Assembly: GCA_963770765.1 (NCBI GenBank)
Contig: CAVYQS010000013.1
Location: 1-64,000 of the forward strand
Direction of reading: 5' to 3'
Origin: CAVPCY01 sp963770765
GTDB taxonomy: Bacteria > Actinomycetota > Coriobacteriia > Anaerosomatales > PHET01
Length of the DNA stretch: 64,000 bases
This document shows, piece after piece, positions 54,040 to 63,214 of this stretch (positions within the stretch are counted from its first letter, which is position 1; each line of letters starts with the position of its first letter). The notes beneath the pieces were generated by a model. That model saw only the letters and a list, made by a program, of their open reading frames with translations. It made no database searches and had not been told where the DNA came from. The translations under genes were made by a program, and so were the position numbers.

Positions 54040-55755
54040 CTACTCGACGGTCTTGAGCTCGTATGCGCGCGAACCCATGCCGTGCTTCTCGGCATAGCGC
54101 ATCGCGCCGGTGCCGTCGATCCCGGTGATCTCGGTGAACTTGTCGGCACCACGGGCCATGCCCTCACCGAGGCTGCCCGGGAGTCCGGCGGCCTGCACCA
54201 CCAGGTCGTACGCTGCCTGGTCGATGGCGACGAGGTCCGTCGAGGCCAAGACGCCCACATCCGCGACGACCGGCGCGTCCGAGAAGTTCCAGCAGTCGCA
54301 GTCGGGCGAGACGTTGGTGACGAAGGACAGGTAGACGACCTTGCCCTCCTTGTCGGCGAGCGCACCGGCGCAGTGCTCGACGATCTTCTCCTGAATGGCG
54401 TCGGGCTCGGTCTTCCACTGGATGCCGATGGCGCCGTAACTGCACGTGGCCACGCATTCGCCGCAGCCATAGCACAGCTCGTGGTCGATGACGGCGACCT
54501 TGTGGTGGATCTCGATCGCGTGTACCGGGCACGCCTTGACACACTTCTTGCAGGCGGTGCACTTCTCGGCATCGACCTGCGGTTTGAGGTCGCTGTGCAT
54601 GCGCTGCTTCGCCGAGCGGGTACCCAGGCCCATGCCGAGGTTCTTCATCGCGCCGCCGAAGCCGGTGGCTTCGTGGCCCTTGACGTGCGTGACGACGACC
54701 ATCGCGTCGGCGTGCACCGCGGCCGAGCCGATGCGCACGCTGTCGAAGTGGTCGAAGCCCGAGATCGGCACGTCGACGCCGTCCTTGCCGTTCAGGCCGT
54801 CGGCGATGATGATCGGCGCGTTCACGGTCGCGAAGCTGAAGCCGTTGCGCACCGCGCAGGTGAGGTGGTCGACCGAGTTGGCGCGCTTCCCTCGGTAGAG
54901 GGTGTTCGCATCGGTGAGGAACGGCTTGCCGCCGGCTTTGCGGACCTGCCGCACGACCTCGCGAACGAACACGGGGTGGACGAAGCCGGTGTTGCCCTCT
55001 TCTCCGAAGTGGAGCTTGACGGCGACGAGGTCGCCGTCGCTCACGGCGTGCTTGATGCCGGCGAGCTTGAGCAGGTGCCCCGCCCGCTTGACGAGCGACT
55101 CCTTCTTGATGCTACGCACCGGCGCGAACCACACGGTGGCCGGCTCGCGTGCGGGAGCGGATTCGGTCGCAGGGGGGGCTTCGGTCGCCGGCTCCTCCGC
55201 GGGCGCGGCGGGCGGCGACACGACCGGCACCGCCACCGGCGGCGGCGGAGCGAAGAGCGTCTCGGTGATGATGGGTTCGGGGCCGGCGTCGCCGGGCTCG
55301 GAGAGCTCCGGCTCGACCAGCGGTTCGATGACCACCGGCTCGTCCCACGCGATCACCTGGGCCTCGGGCTCGGCGTTCGAACCCACCGCGCCGTGCGGGT
55401 CGAGCTCGACTTCGAACTCCCACGGAGACGCCGCCTCATCGGTCACGACCTCGACCTCGACGACGACAGGCTCATCGACGTCCACGGGTCCGATCTCCTC
55501 GGCGGCGGGCACCGCGACGGGTGTCTCTCGGATGCCGTCGAGCGCGAGCCGGGCCAGCGACAGCGTCACCGGGACGCCACGGCGAGACGCGAAGGCCTGC
55601 ACGTTGATGAGTGCGCCCTTGAGCGTGGTGGGCAGCGCGTACTTGGCGGCGATGTAGTCGAGCACGTCATCCCCGATGACGAATCCCTCGCGCGCCGCCT
55701 TGTCCCGCAAGATGAGCAGCCGCTCTTCCTGTGATTCGATGCGATCGTCGGACAT
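54040..55755 (-). CDS. DUF362 ferredoxin-domain protein with N-terminal DnaA-lid-like domain
   Basis: A 571-residue protein with an unusual layout. Residues about 10-75 (LILRDKAAREGFVIGDDVLDYIAA, then GALINVQAFASRRGVPVTLSLA) resemble the helical lid of DnaA. A Pro/Glu-rich linker occupies about 85-205. The DUF362 core begins near 205 (VWFAPVRSIKKESLVKRAGHLLKLAG). Two [4Fe-4S] sites follow at about 398-440: CTACKKCVKACP and CYGCGECVATCSYG. DUF362 proteins are presumed redox or assembly factors with no proven activity. The lid-like module as a fusion partner is not one I know. The gene is intact. Confidence 0.85.
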   Translation of the reverse strand: MSDDRIESQEERLLILRDKAAREGFVIGDDVLDYIAAKYALPTTLKGALINVQAFASRRGVPVTLSLARLALDGIRETPVAVPAAEEIGPVDVDEPVVVEVEVVTDEAASPWEFEVELDPHGAVGSNAEPEAQVIAWDEPVVIEPLVEPELSEPGDAGPEPIITETLFAPPPPVAVPVVSPPAAPAEEPATEAPPATESAPAREPATVWFAPVRSIKKESLVKRAGHLLKLAGIKHAVSDGDLVAVKLHFGEEGNTGFVHPVFVREVVRQVRKAGGKPFLTDANTLYRGKRANSVDHLTCAVRNGFSFATVNAPIIIADGLNGKDGVDVPISGFDHFDSVRIGSAAVHADAMVVVTHVKGHEATGFGGAMKNLGMGLGTRSAKQRMHSDLKPQVDAEKCTACKKCVKACPVHAIEIHHKVAVIDHELCYGCGECVATCSYGAIGIQWKTEPDAIQEKIVEHCAGALADKEGKVVYLSFVTNVSPDCDCWNFSDAPVVADVGVLASTDLVAIDQAAYDLVVQAAGLPGSLGEGMARGADKFTEITGIDGTGAMRYAEKHGMGSRAYELKTVE

Positions 55756-55782
55756 CTGTGACCTCCTGAGTACGGCGGCGGG

Positions 55783-56757
55783 CTAGCGGTGCAATCCTTC
55801 TCGGGCGTCGTGCTCGTCGAAGGCCAGAGCGGCCGCGCCGAGAATACCGGCGTCGTTGCCCAAGACCGCCTGGACCACGCTGACGTCACGCCGGCCTGCG
55901 AGTGCCTCTGCCTGCATGACCTCGGCGGCGCGTTCGACGAGGAAGTCCGCCGACTCACCGATGCCGCCGCCGATGCAGATGAGCCGGGGGTTGAGGATGT
56001 TGACGAAGCCCACGAGTGCGCGACCCAGGATCTCGCCGCAGGCGAGCAGGATGCCCCGGGCGACCTCGTCGCCCCCCACGGCGGCGATGACCACGGCCTC
56101 GGCGGTGATCGCCTCGGCGTCGCCCCCGGCAGCATCCAGGATCGCGCGGCCGGAGAACGCCTTGGCGGCGTCCTTGCCGCGCGCAGCGATCGCGGCCCTG
56201 CCGAGAAACGCCTCGAGATGGCCTTTGCCGCCGCACGGGCATTCGGGACCGTCGAGGTCGACCACCGTGTGGCCGATCTCCCCGCCCAGACCGCGGCTGC
56301 CGCGGTAGGGCTCCCCGCCCACGAACATGCCGCCGCCTACGCCGGTTCCCAGCGTGATCATCAGGAAGTCGCGGGCACCCTTGGCAGCCCCGTAGCGCGA
56401 CTCGCCGACCGCAGCCAGATGCCCGTCGTTGTCGATCGTCACCTCGTTGCGGGCACGGGACATCACGAGAGAGCGGACGTCGACGCCGGCAAGAGGCAGG
56501 TTGGTGCAGAACTCGATCTCCTGGCGAAGGAAGTCGACCTGAGCGGGAAGTCCGATACCCACACCCGCGATCTCAGACTGCTGGACTCCCTGGCTGACCT
56601 CGTCCACGAGGTCGATGATCGCGTCGACGACCGCGAACGGCCCCGTGTGAGGAGTCAGACGCTTGGCGTCTTTGACGATGCGCCCTTTGCGCTCGACGAG
56701 GCCCGCAGCGATGCGGGTTCCCCCGACATCGACGCCCACCGCGTAGGAAGTTCGCAT
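55783..56757 (-). CDS. ROK-family kinase (glucokinase-like)
   Basis: A 324-residue sugar kinase of the ROK family. VGVDVGGTRIAAGLVERKG is the ATP phosphate loop. The catalytic Asp is in EVTIDNDGHLAAVGE, near residue 105. The ROK zinc site is GHTVVDLDGPECPCGGKGHLEAF (H-x-x-x...C-x-C-G-G-x-G-C-x-E, one Cys position appears as His). It phosphorylates glucose or a related hexose. ATG 56757 follows AAGAGGGG. Confidence 0.92.
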   Translation of the reverse strand: MRTSYAVGVDVGGTRIAAGLVERKGRIVKDAKRLTPHTGPFAVVDAIIDLVDEVSQGVQQSEIAGVGIGLPAQVDFLRQEIEFCTNLPLAGVDVRSLVMSRARNEVTIDNDGHLAAVGESRYGAAKGARDFLMITLGTGVGGGMFVGGEPYRGSRGLGGEIGHTVVDLDGPECPCGGKGHLEAFLGRAAIAARGKDAAKAFSGRAILDAAGGDAEAITAEAVVIAAVGGDEVARGILLACGEILGRALVGFVNILNPRLICIGGGIGESADFLVERAAEVMQAEALAGRRDVSVVQAVLGNDAGILGAAALAFDEHDAREGLHR

Positions 56758-56852
56758 GGATCCCCTCTTCTGCACGCCGAACGGAACGGCCCGGGCCTGC
56801 TATCGCGCCGTGGCTCTCGACGACGATGATACCGCTCTACGGACCCGAGGGG

Positions 56853-57347
56853 TCAGTACTCCCACAACACGCCTTCGGGTCCGCGGACCAGACCCATCGA
56901 CCGCATCCGGTCGAGCATCTGCTCCTCGGACACGCCGAAGAGCCGGGCGAGGTAGCGGTAGTCGTTGAACCACAACTTGGACTGGTCGATGACCATCTGC
57001 GACGGCAGCATCAGCTCGCGCGCGACGACGTCGGCCTCATTGTGGTCCGTGTCGGCCCGCGGGTACGAGGGCGACAGTCCGCTCAGCACGAGCAGCACGT
57101 GCCCGAGCATGTGCGCGAGCGCGACCCGAAGCTCGGGCTCGGGCTTGGCGCTGTTGAGCATCATCACGGGCATCCCGTCCTCGTAGACGAGCGCCGCGGT
57201 GAAGAACTGCGGGAGGTTCACGGCGCGCACGGGAATACCCTGTGCGGCGACGAGTCTGTCTACCGGCACCGGTGGCTCGTCGCAGCCGAAGCGTGAGAGA
57301 GCGTCGGCGGCGACCTGTCTGTAACTGGCCTCGGTTCTGAGGGACAC
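56853..57347 (-). CDS. ImmA/IrrE-like protein with degenerate zinc motif
   Basis: A 164-residue protein with the general layout of ImmA/IrrE metallopeptidases: a helical N-terminus and VPVDRLVAAQGIPVRAVNLPQFF. Instead of H-E-x-x-H it has AHMLGHVLL, H79-M-L-G-H83, so the catalytic Glu is replaced by Met. NEADVVARELMLPSQMV (the second-shell E-A-D-x-x-A motif) is kept. It is probably not an active protease but may keep a regulatory or binding role. No XRE-type repressor gene is adjacent. Confidence 0.75.
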   Translation of the reverse strand: MSLRTEASYRQVAADALSRFGCDEPPVPVDRLVAAQGIPVRAVNLPQFFTAALVYEDGMPVMMLNSAKPEPELRVALAHMLGHVLLVLSGLSPSYPRADTDHNEADVVARELMLPSQMVIDQSKLWFNDYRYLARLFGVSEEQMLDRMRSMGLVRGPEGVLWEY

Positions 57348-57506
57348 GTGGCTCCTACATCCGTGTCATATTCTCTGTGTATCGGATAGTTGCCCTGTAA
57401 AGGTAACCCTTATGCCTCGTCGAATGTGCGCCCACGCACAGGTTCTTGTAGCGTGAGGAGCGCAAAGCCGATAGAAAGAGAAGGACTGATCGAGAGGGGG
57501 ACGGCG

Positions 57507-59411
57507 GTGACGACAGTGGACACGGAGGGATTCCCACGGGCCGAAGAGGCTCTGCGGCTTCTGGCTGCCGCCGTGGGCTCCGCCCGCCTGTACCCTGAAG
57601 CCTCGAATCTGCCCCTCGAAGCGGCGGCCCGCTTCACCGAGCGGGGAAACGAACTCACCGCCACCGCACCGCTGCGCTTCACCGTCGAGCGCCATGGCTT
57701 CCGCGTGGGCGACTCCCCCATCGCAGCCGGGCAGGGCCAGGTCTCCGCGCTCGCCGAGTCCTTGCACTCCATGCAGGTCGGGCAGTTGATCCTGGTGCCC
57801 GGCTTCACCGAGGCCGAGACGACGGCGTTCGTCACCGTCGCGAACAGCGACCCGACCGAGGTGCGCACGAGGGGAGGCGCACGTCAGGCGCTGGTCAATG
57901 CCGGCGTGTCCCATATGGCTCTCATCGAGGTCTCGCTTCGCTCCTCTGAAGAGAGCGGGCTCATGGGGCTCGATCCGACCTCGGCACCGCTCGACGAGAT
58001 CGCGGCCGAAGTCGCGGCCGCCGTCGAACGAAGGGCTATCGCGGCCAAGGGCGGGCCGGCCGAAGACGAGATGGCCGACTCGATCGCGAGGCTCGAGGCG
58101 GCGACGCGCGAGCTGGCGCGCGAGAGGGTCGCCGCTGCGCTCATGCAGCTCGACGAACAGACCCGCGTTCGGGTCCTCGGGCTCTCCCTCAACGCCGACG
58201 CCGACGGCCGCCGGATGGACGGCATGCTCGAAGTGATCGCCCGGATGAAGCCCGCCGCCCTGGCGCGGCTGCTCACCCTCGTCGCCGCTCAGGTCGGCAC
58301 CGACCCCAACCGCATCGCCGCGGCGCTGCCCCTTCCGCCCGAGACCGCCAAGATGCTCGCGCTCATGCTCTCTCCGACGCCTGACGCGGTCGTCGACGCC
58401 GAGATCTCGGCCGCCGGCAGCGCCGAGCACATCGCCGAGATCATGATCGTCCCCGAGGACCCCGCGGAGATCGAGCGGCAGGTGGCGGTCGCATCACCGT
58501 CGTTGTCCTCGGCGCGGGCCCTGTCCACAGCCATCGTCGTGTCGCAGCGCCACGGTGACGTCGACAGCATCAAGGCGATCGGCGACGTGCTCGCGCGCGC
58601 TGCCGGCGACGGCGCGTTCACCACGGTGAGGGAAGCCTTGCGCCGCCTCGACGAGATCGCCACCGACCCGGCGCTCAGCGAGGAGGTCACGATGGCGCGC
58701 CTCACCCTCGCCGAGCCTGCGGTGCTCGCCGACGTCTGCCGCGTGCCGATGACCGACTCGGACGCCGCGATCGCGGGGGAGATCCTCCAGGCGGCGGGGC
58801 CGGCCGGGGCCGACGCGCTCCTCGATTCGTACGTGCGCATGAGCGAGTCGCGCCGATCGCTGATGCGGCCGGTCCTGCGCGGCATGAGCGAGCCCGTCCT
58901 GGGCGTCGCGCGCGAACGTCTCCGCTCGGCAGACGCACCACTCGCGGTCGCGATCCTGCACGCCTTGGCCGCTCTCGGCGACCGCAGAGCCGTCCCGGTC
59001 GTCGCCGAGATGGTGAACCACCTCGACGAGACGGTGCGTTTCGCTGCCGTCGCGTCACTCGCAGCGATGCCGTCTGCAGAGGCGGCGGCGGCCCTCGCAC
59101 GATCGATCAACCACCGCGAGCCCGAGACCCAGCGCTACGTCGTGCGCCAGATCGGGAAGGCCCGGATCGCCTCGGCGGTGCCGGCGCTGTCTCGCGCACT
59201 CGAGGACATCAACGTGTTCGGCCGTACCTACGAGACGCGCAAGGAGATCATCAAGGCCTTGGAGCGCATCGGCACGCCCGAGGCCGAGAAGGCCCTGAGA
59301 GCCTACGCACAACACACCATAAGGCTGGGCAGGAAGACGAGAGAGCTCCGCAATCAGGCCATAGCTGTCGCCGACAGCCTGGCGAGAAACCGAGGAGTGA
59401 GCGCACCGTGA
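57507..59411 (+). CDS. HEAT-repeat protein paired with an HD-GYP gene
   Basis: A 634-residue protein. GTG 57507 has GAGGGGGA upstream. Residues about 10-120 share a domain with the next protein's N-terminus (A-x-L-Y-P-E-A-S-N). The C-terminal part is HEAT repeats, for example LAVAILHALAALGDRRAVPVVAEM, FAAVASLAAMPSAEAAAALA and IGKARIASAVPALSRAL. The middle is helical and Arg/Glu-rich. It may be a scaffold for the neighbouring HD-GYP. It ends in a GTGA overlap with that gene, implying equal amounts are made. Confidence 0.85.
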   Translation: MTTVDTEGFPRAEEALRLLAAAVGSARLYPEASNLPLEAAARFTERGNELTATAPLRFTVERHGFRVGDSPIAAGQGQVSALAESLHSMQVGQLILVPGFTEAETTAFVTVANSDPTEVRTRGGARQALVNAGVSHMALIEVSLRSSEESGLMGLDPTSAPLDEIAAEVAAAVERRAIAAKGGPAEDEMADSIARLEAATRELARERVAAALMQLDEQTRVRVLGLSLNADADGRRMDGMLEVIARMKPAALARLLTLVAAQVGTDPNRIAAALPLPPETAKMLALMLSPTPDAVVDAEISAAGSAEHIAEIMIVPEDPAEIERQVAVASPSLSSARALSTAIVVSQRHGDVDSIKAIGDVLARAAGDGAFTTVREALRRLDEIATDPALSEEVTMARLTLAEPAVLADVCRVPMTDSDAAIAGEILQAAGPAGADALLDSYVRMSESRRSLMRPVLRGMSEPVLGVARERLRSADAPLAVAILHALAALGDRRAVPVVAEMVNHLDETVRFAAVASLAAMPSAEAAAALARSINHREPETQRYVVRQIGKARIASAVPALSRALEDINVFGRTYETRKEIIKALERIGTPEAEKALRAYAQHTIRLGRKTRELRNQAIAVADSLARNRGVSAP

Positions 59412-60914
59412 CCGACGCACCGTATCGCCCAGAGAACGAGGGACCACTCGCGAGCCCCGAGGAGATGGCCGCCGAGACGAGCTCGGGATCTCCCGCCTTC
59501 ATCGCGGTGCAGGCGCCGTTCGCCACACCCGAGAAGCTGATGCGCGCCCGCGAGCTCGTGCGCACGCTGGCGGTCGCGCACACCAACGCGGCGCTCTATC
59601 CCACGACACACCCGCTCGTCGCCGACTCGCTCGGTGAGCTCGCCGCCTCCGTGAAGGCGCTTGCCGACTTCGGGTTCGACACCGTCACCATCAACATCTA
59701 CAAGGGCACGCTGTTCGTGGAGAACCAGGTCTTCCCCGAGGAGAGCGTGACGTACCGCAAGCTCATCGACGAGCTGCTGGCGCGCGGCATCTCTGCGGTG
59801 AGCTTCGCCTACGGCGTACGTGCCGATGAGGGCGCGGCCCTTGTCGAGCTGCTCGGCGACACGCGGGTCTCCGACATCGAGGCAGCCCGCTCGTTCCTCG
59901 ACGCACGCGGCGTCACGAGTATCACCGTGGCCGAGACCTCATCGCTCGACGAGAGCGGCAATGAGGCGCGCAGCCGCGAGGTCCGTGCCCGTGCCCGCGA
60001 GACCTACGACACCGGCGTGAGCGCGATGCGCGAGATCGAGACCCAGGCCAAGCTCGGGCGCATGATGGAGGTGGGCTCGCTGCAGCGTGTGGTCGAGTCG
60101 GTGCTCGACAACCTGTTGCAGGACCCCGCGGCGGTCATCGGCCTCACGGCGATCAAGGGCCATGACGACTACACGCTGAACCACTCGCTCAACGTCTGCA
60201 TCCTCGCGCTGTCGCTGGGTTCGGCGCTGGGGTTGTCCAGCGAGGAGCTCCGCTCGCTGGGCCTCGCCGCTCTGCTCTACGACATCGGCAAGGTGCGGGT
60301 CTCCGAGACCGTCCTGTCCAAGCCCGGCCCGCTCACGGCCGAGGAGTGGCACCTGGTCAAGAAGCACACCGAGGAGGGCGCCGACCTCCTCAAGCGCCTG
60401 CAGCTCGCCGACAAGATGCCGATGATCGTCGCGTTCGAGCACCACCAGCGTCACGACCTCATGGGCTATCCCGAGCCACCGGCCGGCTCCGAGCAGCACC
60501 TGTTCTCGAAGATCGTGGCCGTCTGCGACGCGTACGACGCGATGACCACGATGCGTCCGTTCCGCCGCGAGATCCGTCCGGACAAAGCGCTCGCCGTTCT
60601 GATGCAGGGCCGCGCGAAGGCCTACGACCCCGGCGTCACGAAGGCGCTCGTGGCCATGCTCGGCATCTATCCCATGGGCGCTGTGGTCAAGCTCGACGAC
60701 GGCGCGACCGCGGTGGTCTACCGGGTCAACAGCGACGACCTGCTTCACCCGCGGGTGAAGCTGCTGGCCGACTCCGCCGGTCGATGGCTCGACTACGCCG
60801 GAGGTTCTCGACCTGCGGGTCGTCGACATCCTCACAGGCCAGCCCGTGCGTGCCATCGTGGATTGCGTGCCCGCGGTCGAAGCGGGCGTCGACGACGTGT
60901 GGCAGTACCTCTAG
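59408..60914 (+). CDS. HD-GYP domain protein with degenerate HD motif, frameshift near the end
   Basis: A 501-residue protein after repair. The N-terminal domain (about 40-180) contains LYPTTHPLVADSLGEL and resembles the partner HEAT protein. The HD-GYP domain (about 235-430) has NHSLNV (His259), but the HD dyad is Y291-D292 (LLYDIGK), and the H-H-E...G-Y-P loop is HHQRHDLMGYP. Loss of the metal His suggests it may bind c-di-GMP without hydrolysing it. A one-base gain near 60803 shifts the last 35 residues; the other frame reads PEVLDLRVVDILTGQPV to the stop at 60912-60914. Confidence 0.82.
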
Positions 60915-60948
60915 AGGACCCTTGGAGTCAGGCCCGTTCGCCGCCGGC

Positions 60949-61611
60949 CTAGTCGTCGCTCTTGGCTTCTCCCAGGGCTGCCGCGGCGGCGGCCGCACGC
61001 CGCTCGAGCGACTCGACGCGCTGTGCCAGCGACGCCACTTCCGCGCTCGATGGCTCGAACGCGCCGTCGGGCATCGCCGCCGCGCTCTCGCGCGTCCGCA
61101 CGAACTTGAGATAGCCCAAGGCGAGCGTGATGAGCAGAGCGAAGGTCATGACCCAGAAGCGGGCCTGGGACGTCCCGGTCGCGATCACCCAGCCGGTGCC
61201 GTAGACCATCGTGAACAGGCCCCCGAGAAGGAGTCCGTTGCTGATCACCTGCAGGCGGTCGGCCATGATCAGCGAGACGCTCATCACCAGGGTCGCGAAT
61301 CCGATGAGCACGATGCTCGTGTTGCGCCCCCACACCTCGCGCGCTGCGGCCTGTGCATCTTCGATCTCGCGGATGTCGGCCTGAATCGTGCTGAGTTTCG
61401 CGCGATCGGCTGGCGTGAGCTGGGTCTGGTCCTTGAAGCTCTGGATGTCCTCCTGCTGCCGGTAGAGCGTCTGAAGCTGCTCGGCGAAGCGCTCCTCGGG
61501 GGGCGGGTAGAAGGTGTAGACCCCCACCCCGATGAACGCCGTGACCATCAGTCCCAGAAAGAACGAGAAGATCGTCTGAAGTGCATTGCGCTGCCGGTCT
61601 GTGGTTGCCAC
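60949..61611 (-). CDS. Membrane protein with periplasmic coiled coil
   Basis: A 220-residue protein, function unknown. One helix near the start (TIFSFFLGLMVTAFIGVGVYTFY), then a coiled coil (FAEQLQTLYRQQEDIQSFKDQ), then three hydrophobic segments (TSIVLIGFATLVMSVSLI, GLLLGGLFTMVYGTGWVI, WVMTFALLITLALGYLKFV). A charged coiled-coil tail ends it. GTG 61611 follows GGAGTGG. It is convergent with HD-GYP. Topology resembles cell-envelope scaffold proteins, but no family is clear. Confidence 0.75.
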   Translation of the reverse strand: MATTDRQRNALQTIFSFFLGLMVTAFIGVGVYTFYPPPEERFAEQLQTLYRQQEDIQSFKDQTQLTPADRAKLSTIQADIREIEDAQAAAREVWGRNTSIVLIGFATLVMSVSLIMADRLQVISNGLLLGGLFTMVYGTGWVIATGTSQARFWVMTFALLITLALGYLKFVRTRESAAAMPDGAFEPSSAEVASLAQRVESLERRAAAAAAALGEAKSDD

Positions 61612-61845
61612 TGAAGACCACTCCTCGAGCTCGAAGATGACGCCTCTGCCTGCCACCGCCATTATTCCGCATGCAAGGCGCCGTCAGACCGCCGGAGATC
61701 GCCTTTTGGCCCCGAGTCCTGCGGGTACGACGAACTGTGACGACTGTCACACTTCCGCACGAAACGCTTTGGTTTGGCCCCGATGTTGCCGATACTCTCG
61801 ATGATCGGGGGTGGAGTGCGCCCTGAGCCGACCCGGGAGATCCAC

Positions 61846-63192
61846 ATGCTGCGAAAGACCATCACGCTAAGCGTCGCTCTCGTTCTCGCCCTCGGGCTCG
61901 GGGTGAGTTCTGCCTTCGCCTGGGGCAACGGCGCCGATCTGAACGGCGACGGAATCGGCGACAACGGTTACGGGACCCACGACTGGATCCTCGAGCACGC
62001 GATCGATCTCGCCGGTTCCGATGCTGACTGGGTGGACGTCGAAGCCGCCCTGCTCGCATCGGATGACCCGGACTCGACGAAGACCTCCAAGTACATGCAC
62101 GGCTTCAAGGAGTTCGGCCGCGGGCGCGGAGCGCCGCAGGCGGTGGCCGATGAGTACCACAAGCTCGTGAAGGCGTACAACGCCGGCGACTACAAGACAG
62201 CGAGCCGGCACCTGGGAGCCCTGTCCCACTACTACGCTGACGCGTGCCAGCCCTTCCACACCAAGTACGACTCGGTGAACCGCGAGTCCCTGCACCGAGA
62301 CTACGAGCTGGATACCCAGCCGCTGACCAACCGCTTCTCGGCGAGCAAGGGCTGGATCACCGCCCGCTCGCGCTACTCGGTCAGCGACGTGCGAGACAAG
62401 ACCGTCTCGGCCGGCAAGTACAGCCGGAGCAAGTACAACGCTCTCGTGAGGGACTACTCGAAGCGCCGCAACCTGAGCGGCGGCGACTCCAAGGCCATCA
62501 CCGGCCTGGTGCTCAGCCGCGCCGTGAACGACCTTGCCGACATCGTCTGCGCCGTGGATGACGGCAAGGGTCTCGCCGAGAACCCGGATGACATCAGAGT
62601 GACGATGTCGAAGCAGTACCCCGCCCAGAAATCGAACGTCTGCGCCTACGCCAAGGTGGTCGATTCGAACGGCAAGCCGATGGAAGGCGTGGGCGTCAAG
62701 CTGTCGTGGCCGCTCAGCAACGGTACCGAGACCGTCACCGTCTACACGGAGCCCGACGGGGTCGCCCACTGGTGGCAGAACATCGGCCCGGCATCGATGA
62801 TGAAGCGCCGCTCGGTCGAGTCCCGCTCCCACTCGAGCGGTACGACGACCGTCGACTCCGGCTGGTACATCCCCTCCCCCAAGCTCGCTTCCGGAACCAA
62901 GGGCGTGAGGACGACGCTGTCGAACCGCACGCCGAAGCAGGGCACGGTGGTGCGGGCGAAGACCAAGTTCAGGAGTGTGTCGGGCAAGCCGGTCAAGGGA
63001 CTCAAGGTCACCTTCACCTGGCAGTTCAAGTCCGGGACCAAGAAGACCTACGCGTACACGAACGCCAAGGGCAACGCATACTCCTCGCTCAATATCGGGA
63101 AAGCCAAGAAGGGCTATCCCGTGCGAGTCAGGGGCCGCGCGATGTCCGGCGGTTCGACGCGGTCCTCTTCCACGACGTTCAGGCCCAAGTAG
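61846..63192 (+). CDS. Secreted zinc phospholipase C-like protein with Ig-like C-terminus
   Basis: A 448-residue secreted protein. The signal peptide (TITLSVALVLALGLGVSSAFA) ends right before WGNGAD, so the mature protein starts with Trp. In zinc-dependent phospholipase C the N-terminal Trp itself ligates zinc, and the other ligand motifs are here: GTHDWILEHAIDLA, HLGALSHYYADACQPFHT and HRDYE. Residues about 250-448 are Lys/Ser/Thr-rich with two Ig-like segments (VKLSWPLSNGTETVTVYT; VTFTWQFKSGTKKTYAYT). It probably attacks lipids or acts at the surface. GGGAGATCC precedes ATG 61846. Intact. Confidence 0.88.
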   Translation: MLRKTITLSVALVLALGLGVSSAFAWGNGADLNGDGIGDNGYGTHDWILEHAIDLAGSDADWVDVEAALLASDDPDSTKTSKYMHGFKEFGRGRGAPQAVADEYHKLVKAYNAGDYKTASRHLGALSHYYADACQPFHTKYDSVNRESLHRDYELDTQPLTNRFSASKGWITARSRYSVSDVRDKTVSAGKYSRSKYNALVRDYSKRRNLSGGDSKAITGLVLSRAVNDLADIVCAVDDGKGLAENPDDIRVTMSKQYPAQKSNVCAYAKVVDSNGKPMEGVGVKLSWPLSNGTETVTVYTEPDGVAHWWQNIGPASMMKRRSVESRSHSSGTTTVDSGWYIPSPKLASGTKGVRTTLSNRTPKQGTVVRAKTKFRSVSGKPVKGLKVTFTWQFKSGTKKTYAYTNAKGNAYSSLNIGKAKKGYPVRVRGRAMSGGSTRSSSTTFRPK

Positions 63193-63214
63193 TCCCGGAG
63201 CCGCTCAGCGTGGC

